NCBI GenBank assembly: GCA_033794685.1
Contig: JARAYZ010000004.1
Reading direction: 5' to 3' (one strand)
Source of the DNA: Lentzea sp033794685
GTDB lineage: Bacteria > Actinomycetota > Actinomycetes > Mycobacteriales > Pseudonocardiaceae
DNA: 64,000 bases
In this document: positions 7,974 to 15,000 of the stretch, in pieces
Position numbering within the stretch: position 1 is the first letter of the stretch
Layout: each line of letters begins with the position of its first letter
Program-made: the position numbers and the translations under genes
Notes under the pieces: generated by a model
Database searches by the model: none
Told to the model about the DNA's origin: nothing
What the model saw: the letters and a program-made list of their open reading frames with translations, nothing else

Positions 7974-8990
7974 TCAGATCGCCAGAAGCGTGCACAGCCA
8001 GTGCATGCCGCTGGCCGTGCTGGTCAGTGCCACGACGTCGCCCTCGGTGAGCTCCTCGGTCGTGAGGTAGTGCTCCAGCGACATCAGCTGGTCGGCGCAC
8101 CCGACGTGCCCGTAGGCCTGGGACACCTCGGTGTTCGTCCACTCCGGACCGTGGTCGAGGTCCTTGGCCAGCAACGTCATCGCGGGCACGCTGTCGTGCA
8201 GGTGCAGGAGCTTGCGCAGGTCGGCGGGCTCGATGCCGGCCCGCTTGCAGGAACGCCGGACGACCTCGTGGTTGTTCGTGCGGATGGTCGAGACGAACTC
8301 GAACATCTTGCGGATGTCCCCCGCGAAGAACTCCTCCAGCCGCTTCTGCGGGCTCTTGACGCCCACGTCCTGCTGACCGGCGAACGGTCGTGCGGCGGCA
8401 CCGACTTCCATCATCATGAAGTCGGAGTACCGGCCGTCGCTGATGATCTCGGTGTTGAGCCACCGGTTGCGCGGGTGGTCGCGCTTGACCACGGCCGCCG
8501 CCGCACCGTCGGAGAAGATGCTGGTGTTGATCTCCATCCGGTTCCAGTAGGGCTCGCAGACGCGGTTGGCGCCGATGATCAGCGCCGTCCGGTAGTCAGG
8601 GTGCGTGGCGAACTTGCCGGCGACGACGTCGAACGCGGCCACTCCCCCGCCGCACGCCTGGGTCAGCAGCACGTTCTCCGCCCCGTGGGCGCCGATCTTG
8701 GCCTGCGTGGCGCCGGCCGCGTCCCAGTACAGGTGCTCGGACAGGTCGGACATCGCCAGCACGACCAGGTCGACCTCGTGCGGCTGCACGCCCGCGTCAC
8801 CGAGCGCCTTCGCACCGGCCTCGGCGGCCAGGTCGGTGAGCCCGACGCCGTCCTTCGCGCGGTGGAAGGTGCGGAAGCCCCACCCCAGCACGCGGTCGAC
8901 GTCGTCGGTGTAGTCCGGTGCGGCCGCGGCCACGTCGACGGGGTCGCCGAGCACGTGACCGAGCGACACGACTCCGAAGTGGACGGTCAC
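7974..8990 (-). CDS. 3-oxoacyl-ACP synthase III-family protein (KSIII)
   Basis: A 338-residue thiolase-fold enzyme from GTG 8990, overlapping the upstream gene by 4 bases. The nucleophile is C113 in LLTQACGGG. A histidine is in KLLHLHDSVPAM. Where FabH has an Asn-rich motif this protein reads SQAYGHVGCADQ, so a His replaces the usual Asn. Such divergent KSIIIs in secondary-metabolite clusters often act as acyltransferases or ring-forming condensing enzymes, not primers of fatty acid synthesis. Lying between an intact FkbH and a degenerate one and close to two ACPs, it matches the FabH-like/FkbH/ACP set used in tetronate formation. That role is inferred from gene content. Confidence 0.85.
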   Translation of the reverse strand: MTVHFGVVSLGHVLGDPVDVAAAAPDYTDDVDRVLGWGFRTFHRAKDGVGLTDLAAEAGAKALGDAGVQPHEVDLVVLAMSDLSEHLYWDAAGATQAKIGAHGAENVLLTQACGGGVAAFDVVAGKFATHPDYRTALIIGANRVCEPYWNRMEINTSIFSDGAAAAVVKRDHPRNRWLNTEIISDGRYSDFMMMEVGAAARPFAGQQDVGVKSPQKRLEEFFAGDIRKMFEFVSTIRTNNHEVVRRSCKRAGIEPADLRKLLHLHDSVPAMTLLAKDLDHGPEWTNTEVSQAYGHVGCADQLMSLEHYLTTEELTEGDVVALTSTASGMHWLCTLLAI

Positions 8991-10318
8991 GGGATCTCCT
9001 CGATTCTCACTCCGGCGTCCGTCAGGAACCCGGCGGTGATCTGGTTGTGCGGGGTGGCGCGGTGGCGGAACACGAGGTCGCCGTGCTCGTCGCGCAGCCG
9101 TCGCAGCACGACGTCCTCGACTCCCTTGCCGAGCACGACGCAGGACAGCGAGAACACGTCCACGACGGTCCCGCCGGTGATGCCGACGGCGCCGCTGATC
9201 CCGTACTGGCCGAACTTGTCGCGCACGCGGACCGCGAACACCTCGCGGTCCTCGGTCAGGTCGAGCTTCTCGGTGCCGAGGGTGAAGTCCTTGGCGCGGG
9301 AGACCACCTCGACGACCTTGGCGGCGGAGGCGGGGCCGACGGGTTCGAGGTCGACCTCGACGTTCAGACCGGCCATGAAGTCGTCGAGGGACACGGTCTC
9401 CCTGGTGGAATGGCGAACGCGGGGTGCCGTGCGGTCCGGGGTGGGGAGGCGGTCCAGCAGGCCGGACCGCGCCACCTCGTCGCGCCACCCGCCGGGCTTG
9501 CCGCCCAGCCGCAGCACCCCGGACTCGGCAGCCACCTCCCCCAGCGTCAGCAGCACCGCGGACTCCACCGGCACGCGTTCCCGCGCCGCCACGTCCGCGA
9601 CCTCCTCCCCCGCCGCCCGCACCACGATCCGGGCGCCGGACTCGCGCAGCCACCGCACCGGTTCGTCCAGCGCGGGGTCCTCGTCCACGACGACGACCCG
9701 CGGGGTGACCCCGTGCACGGCCCGCAGCACACCGGCCAGTTGCGCGCCCAACTCGCCGAACACCGCCTCCGTGTACGGGATCTTGGCGAACTTGAACATC
9801 GCGGCGTGGTGCGCCGTGGCCGTGCCGACCGCGCGCACCGCCCGTTCCGCATCGACCACCCACGCGTCCGGACGGCCGGCGAGCTCGGCCCGGATCGTCT
9901 CCCTGGCCTCGTGCGCCGTCGCGGCCGTGCCTGCGGCCCGCCCGTCGTCCAGCTGCCCGAACGTCCGGTCCTCCGGCACGGCGGGAAGCACGACGACCAG
10001 GAACGACTTCCAGCGCCGGGCCGCCGACACCGCGGCGTCGACCGCCGTCAGCAGCTCGTCGCCCAGTTCCTCGAACCGGGGTGCCACCACGAGCACGTCC
10101 GGCCGTGCCAGCGCCATCTCCGACGCGTCGTCGAGGCACTGCCGCACGATCTGGTTGTACGGCGCGGTCTCGAACGCGACCGGGAGTCCGGCCTCGTGCA
10201 GCGCGACGCCGAGGTGCGGCATCAGCGGGTCGATCGTGTAGCTCGCCAGCAGTCCCACGCGCACGACCGGGCGGACGTCGGTCCGGCCGATCTCCTGCCA
10301 GCGCAGTCGCGTGTCCAT
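8987..10318 (-). CDS. degenerate FkbH-like protein with shortened HAD core
   Basis: A 443-residue homologue of the neighbouring FkbH. The N-terminal region has the family pattern VRVGLLASYTIDPL then APYNQIVRQCLDD. The C-terminal acyltransferase-like part aligns too: DKFGQYGISGAVGI matches DRFGAEGIVGGVWV in FkbH. Between them the HAD domain is cut down: the motif reads VVVVDEDPALDEP instead of DLDNTLWGG, and the lysine and second acidic motifs are not visible. The first Asp pair remains, but phosphatase activity is unlikely. It may act as a scaffold, or transfer acyl groups between carriers using its outer domains. It overlaps its neighbours by 4 and 1 bases, so it is kept in tight register with them. 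Confidence 0.75.
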   Translation of the reverse strand: MDTRLRWQEIGRTDVRPVVRVGLLASYTIDPLMPHLGVALHEAGLPVAFETAPYNQIVRQCLDDASEMALARPDVLVVAPRFEELGDELLTAVDAAVSAARRWKSFLVVVLPAVPEDRTFGQLDDGRAAGTAATAHEARETIRAELAGRPDAWVVDAERAVRAVGTATAHHAAMFKFAKIPYTEAVFGELGAQLAGVLRAVHGVTPRVVVVDEDPALDEPVRWLRESGARIVVRAAGEEVADVAARERVPVESAVLLTLGEVAAESGVLRLGGKPGGWRDEVARSGLLDRLPTPDRTAPRVRHSTRETVSLDDFMAGLNVEVDLEPVGPASAAKVVEVVSRAKDFTLGTEKLDLTEDREVFAVRVRDKFGQYGISGAVGITGGTVVDVFSLSCVVLGKGVEDVVLRRLRDEHGDLVFRHRATPHNQITAGFLTDAGVRIEEIP

Positions 10319-10545
10319 CAGACCTCGACCCCCTTGGCGCGCAGCACTTCCCGGACCTCCCGGACCGTCCGCGCGCCGGCGATCTCCTCGTAGTCGAAGG
10401 AGAGCGAGTAGGCCTCCTCCAGCATCACGATCAGCTGGATGTGCCGCATGCTCGTCCAGGTCGACAGGGTGTCCTGGCCCGCGTCGTCGGTGACGTGCGC
10501 CGGATCGACGTCCAGGGCGCCGGCCACCACATCGGTGAAGGTCAT
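10318..10545 (-). CDS. stand-alone acyl carrier protein (2)
   Basis: A 75-residue carrier protein. The phosphopantetheine region is LSTWTSMRHIQLIVMLEE; the serine sits in W-T-S-M where most carriers have D-S-L. It is the same variation seen in the first stand-alone ACP, so the two form a subtype. Its ATG overlaps the MbtH stop (ATGA) and its TGA overlaps the next ATG (TGATG). Two free ACPs beside one intact and one degenerate FkbH suggest one pair each, or a hand-off of the C3 unit from one ACP to the other. Confidence 0.78.
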   Translation of the reverse strand: MTFTDVVAGALDVDPAHVTDDAGQDTLSTWTSMRHIQLIVMLEEAYSLSFDYEEIAGARTVREVREVLRAKGVEV

Positions 10546-10718
10546 GACCGTCCTCTCAGGCTGAACGGGCGCATGTCCGTCCACACGCGACCGATGTGCT
10601 CCAGGCACTCGTCCTTGGACCCGCTGACGCCCGCGTCGTGCCAGCCGGGTGCGTTGTCCTTGTGGGCGGGCCAGATCGAGTACTGCTCTTCGTCGTTGAC
10701 GACCACTCGGTGGGTCAT
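10542..10718 (-). CDS. MbtH-like protein
   Basis: A 58-residue protein that begins MTHRVVVNDEEQYSIWP and carries the family signature tryptophans plus GWHDAG, CLEHIG and the closing VWTDMRP. MbtH proteins bind NRPS adenylation domains and help them fold and work. Only two A domains are present in this cluster (at 21-22.7 and 24.4-25.9 kb), and they are its expected clients. The gene lies between the MFS and ACP genes, 9 bases downstream of the MFS stop, overlapping the ACP by 3-4 bases. Confidence 0.95.
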   Translation of the reverse strand: MTHRVVVNDEEQYSIWPAHKDNAPGWHDAGVSGSKDECLEHIGRVWTDMRPFSLRGRS

Positions 10719-10727
10719 GTCCGTCTC

Positions 10728-12074
10728 CTAGTCGGCCAGCGCGGGCTGGCGGTCGAGCGGCTTGGCCTCGGGCTCCGGCTCGTGGTCGGGCACGAGCGTC
10801 TCGACCTCGCGGACGTTGCGGCTGAAGAAGCCCGCGACGCCGACCCCGGCGCCGAGCACACCCACGACCACGAACAGCAACCCGATGCCCGAGCCCGGTC
10901 CGGTGCCGACCAGCCAGCCGAACGTGTCGGCCAGCGCCGTGTCCCCGCGCATCGCCGGTTCGAGCACCTTGTCCACCAGCGGGCCGGCGGCCGCGAAGCC
11001 GATCGGGACCGAGAGGTTCTCGAAGAAGTTGCGGGCGGCGAAGACGCGGCCCTGCACCGCCGGGTCGACCTTCTCCTGCCAGATGGTCTGCGCGAGACCG
11101 TCGATGAACGGGATGGTCAGCTCGACGAAGAACATCGCCGCGGCCCACGCGATCAGGCCGTCACCGACGCCGTAGAGGATGCGGCCGACGATGCTGAACA
11201 CCAGGATCGCGCCGAGCACCACGAGCATCTTGCGGCGCGGCGGCCTCATGAACGCGAGCAGCGTGCCGCCGAGGACACCGCCGACCGCGCCGATGCTCTG
11301 CACCAGGCCGAGCGTTCCCTCGTCGCCCAGGGTGCGGGCTAGGACCAGCGGCACGATCAGCGCCCACGCCAGTGCGGCGAGAAGGCTGATGGAGAACAGG
11401 ACGATCTGCACGGCGAGCAGCGGCGGGCGTTCGACGATGTAGCGGAAACCGAACACGCAGTCCTGCCAGAAGGTGCTCTTCTCGCGGTCCTGGCCGGGCA
11501 CCGGCGGGATCGTCACCACGAGCACGGTGATGATCGCGACGACGTACGTGAGCCCGTCGACGAACAGGATCAGCTTGATGCCGGTCAGGCCGAGCAGGGT
11601 GGCGGCGAACGCCGGCGCGAAGATCACCGGGAAGCTCTTGACCGACCACATCATCGCGTTGGCGCGGAGGAACTTCCCCTTCTCCATCATCAGCGCGATG
11701 GTCGCACCGAACGCCGGCCCCTGGATCGCGAGCAACGCGCCGGTCAGCACGTTCACGAGGTAGAGGTGCCACAGCTGCGTCGAGTCCGTGAGGAACAACG
11801 CGAGCAGGATGAACGTGACGACGATCGACCCGATCTCGCTGATGATGATCGAGACCTTGCGGTTCAGCCGGTCGATCAGGCTGCCCGCGAGAGGGCTGAA
11901 CAACACGGTCGAACCGAAGCCGCAGAACATCATCAGCGCCATCGACGTGGCCGAGCCGGTGTGCTGCCACACCCAGATGCTGAGCGCGAAGTTCGTCATG
12001 CGGGTGCCCAGGGCGGACAGCAGCTGTCCTACCCACATGATCGTGAACGCGCCGAATCCCGAAGGCTTGGGCAT
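10728..12074 (-). CDS. MFS exporter (DHA3/enterobactin-exporter type)
   Basis: A 448-residue membrane protein with about 12 hydrophobic segments. It starts GFGAFTIMWVGQLLSALGTR, typical of the MFS_3/EntS-like branch, and has the cytoplasmic loop SLIDRLNRKV. The C-terminal tail is charged. Its ATG shares a base with the stop of the NRPS gene upstream (TAATG), so it is part of the operon. It is the only obvious transporter in the cluster and most likely exports the product, which would also give self-protection. Confidence 0.88.
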   Translation of the reverse strand: MPKPSGFGAFTIMWVGQLLSALGTRMTNFALSIWVWQHTGSATSMALMMFCGFGSTVLFSPLAGSLIDRLNRKVSIIISEIGSIVVTFILLALFLTDSTQLWHLYLVNVLTGALLAIQGPAFGATIALMMEKGKFLRANAMMWSVKSFPVIFAPAFAATLLGLTGIKLILFVDGLTYVVAIITVLVVTIPPVPGQDREKSTFWQDCVFGFRYIVERPPLLAVQIVLFSISLLAALAWALIVPLVLARTLGDEGTLGLVQSIGAVGGVLGGTLLAFMRPPRRKMLVVLGAILVFSIVGRILYGVGDGLIAWAAAMFFVELTIPFIDGLAQTIWQEKVDPAVQGRVFAARNFFENLSVPIGFAAAGPLVDKVLEPAMRGDTALADTFGWLVGTGPGSGIGLLFVVVGVLGAGVGVAGFFSRNVREVETLVPDHEPEPEAKPLDRQPALAD

Positions 12075-15000
12075 TACCTCATCCTGTTCTGGTCAACGAG
12101 CTGGCGGAGCAGCCCTTCGATTTCGCCGAGCATCCGGCGCGCGGTCTCCGGCAGGTACATCTCGGTGCCGTAGTTCATCTCGACGCGGATCCGGCCGTCG
12201 ACGAGCGATCCGACGACGTCGATCCGGCCGGGCCACTCCGTGCCCTTGTCCTGCAGGACGCCGAGTTCTTCCTCGCACAGCTCGAACAGCTCGTCGGCGC
12301 TCGAGAGGTCGGTGAACCCGAACGCGCCCGCGTAGTTCACGGTGAGCTGCGGGTTCGGCGTCTCCAGGCGCTGCCTGACGGCGGGATCCGAGTGGTTGTA
12401 GCGGAGCAGGCCGTAGCCGATGCCGTTGACGGGCACCTGCTTCAGCTGGTCCGCGAGGGACGTGATCGCGGCCGTGTCGCCCGTCTCCGGCAGGGTGAGC
12501 CGGACCGGGTACATGACCTGGAACCAGCCGACCGTGCGGGACAGGTCGAGGCCGTCGAACAACGCCTCGCGGCCGTGCCCGGTGGTCGCGATCGTCCACT
12601 CCGGACCGCCGAAGCGGTCCGAGGCCATCCGCACGGACGCCCACACCAGCAGGTCGCTGACTCCGACGTGGTGCGCCTTGGCCAGCTCGCGCAGGCGAGT
12701 GGTGGTTTCGGCGTCGATCGTCGTGTGGATGTCCTGCATGACGCCGAACGTGTTGCGGCCGTGCAGGTCGGGCGTCATGTCCTCGGAGCCGGGGGCCTGC
12801 CGCTCCCAGTACTCGAGCTCCTCCAAGGGCTTCGGGCCGCGGCCGTACTCGTCGATCCTCCGCGCCCAGTCCCGGAACGACGTGGTCTTCGGCCCGAGGT
12901 CGACGCACCGGCCGGCGAGGACCTGGCGCAGCGCGTTCTGGAAGTCCTCCAGGATCAGGCTGCGCGAGACGCCGTCGGTCACCAGGTGGTGGCAGATCAG
13001 CATCACGCGGTCGGGATCGTGGCCGCCGAGTCCGAAGTGGACGACCTTGGCCAGCGGGCCCTCGGCGACGTCCAGCGTCGGGTGCACCTCGTTCAGGTGG
13101 GCCTCGATCGCCTTCTCGCGGTCGGCCGCCTCCGACACGTCGAACGACACGAACGGCATCGCGCCGTCGACCGGGCCGTGCGAGGCGTGCCAGTCGTTGC
13201 CCTCGCGGCGGAACCGGAGGCGCATCCCGTCGTGGTGGGCGACCAGCGCGTTCGTCGCGCGCTCCAGCTGGTCCGGGGTCGCCGGCACGCGGAGACGCAG
13301 GTAGTAGGGGTGGTTGAAGTGGGCGGGCGCGACCATCGACGTCGCGAGCGCCTCGAAGAACCAGCGTTGCGCACCCGTGGCCGGGAAGTCGCCCTCCACC
13401 GGTCCCTGGTCCACGACCTGCTCCGGTGCGTCCGCGACCAGCAGCGCGGCGATCGTGCGCTTGGCGGTGAGCTGGGCCGGCGTGAACCTGATCCCCGCCT
13501 GGTTCGCGAGCCACACCACCTGGATCGCCGTCATCGAGTCACCGCCGAGCTCGAAGAAGTCGTCGTGCGCACCGACCTCGTCGACCTTCAACACCTCGCG
13601 CCACACGGCCGCAAGCGCTTGCTGCTCCTCGGACATCGGCACGCGCAGCAGTGCGGCGATCGTGCGCTTCGCCGTCAGCTGGGCCGGCGTGAACCTGATC
13701 CCCGCCTGGTTCGCGAGCCACACCACCTGGATCGCCGTCATGGAATCGCCGCCCAGCTCGAAGAAGTCGTCGTGGACGCCGACCTCCGCGAGCTTCAGCA
13801 CGTCCTGCCAGACGGCCGCGAGCGCGCGTTCCTCATCGGTGCGCGGGGCTTCCGTGCGGGTGTCCTCCGGCAGTTCGCCCAGCAGCCGGGCGAGCTCGGT
13901 GCCCAGCACGACGTCCTGATCCCCTTGGGCGGTCAGCAGGTCGACGACGCGCAGGGCCGGGAACCGCCGGGCGAGCCGGTCCGCGGCGTGGCCGAACACC
14001 CCGGGCCACGGCTTCTCGGTGCGCTCGGACGTGGCCAGCACGGCCAGTTCCCCGCCGGTGCGGCCGGTCCAGCGGTCGATCGCGGTGCCGAGCCGGTCGA
14101 ACGCGAACTCGAACGCGGCGACGCCACCGTCGAACAGGTCCTCCCAGCGCAGCACCAGCGCGGTCGTCCCGCCGCCGAACCCGGCCGCGGGGTCCAGCAG
14201 CGGACGCAGCACCTGACCGGCCGCGGTCGTGCTGACGGTGAGCGGCACGTCCAGCCTGTCGAGCCACGAGGTCAGCACCGGCAGCACACCGTCGAGCGGA
14301 CGCGACGACGCGATGCCCATCGTCGGGCAGTCCACAGTGGACGACTCGACCACGATGCGCGTGTCGGGCGCCTCGACCAGTTCGGTGAGCTGCGCGACGA
14401 ACGAGTCGAGCAGCTCGCCGGCGCCGTCGGCACCGAACAGGTCGGCGCTGTACTCCAGCGTCGCGGCCAGCTCGCCGTGCTCGGTCGTGAGCGTGAGGAA
14501 CAGGTCGAAGTCGAGGCTCGTGACCGGCACCTCCAGCGGTTCCAGCACCAGTCCCGGCCAGCTCATCGCCTCGTCGGGCAGATCCGCGTAGTTGAACGCG
14601 CACTGGTAGACCGGGTGCCGTCCCCGCTGGCGCGGCAGCACGTGGGCGACGCTGGAGAACGGCACGTCACCGTGCTGGTAGCCGTCGACCATCGCGCGGT
14701 GCACCCGCTGCACGACCTGCCGGAACGTGAGGCGCCCGCCCAGGTCCACGCGGATCGGCAGCAGGTCGGTGAAACAGCCGACGAGGTGCTCGACCTCCGG
14801 ACGTGGCCTGCCCTGCTGCGGCACGCTCAGCACGACGTCCGGCTGCGCGCTGCGGCGATACAGCACCACCGCGTACGCCGCGAGCAGCGTGGCGAACGGC
14901 GTGCTGCCCTCCGCGCGCGCCAGGTCCTTCAGCGCCGCCGCCACAGTGTCGGGCACGACGGACGACGTGCGCCGGGTCTCGTTGCGCTCAGGGCGTTCCG

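Noticed and set aside
8987..10318. Considered as a frameshifted pseudogene of fkbH
   Set aside because: The frame is intact, coupled by overlaps on both sides, and codon bias is normal; the HAD core is shortened without a break.
13441..13786. Repeat considered as a CRISPR or satellite array
   Set aside because: Only two copies, in frame inside a coding gene, each encoding a full carrier domain.
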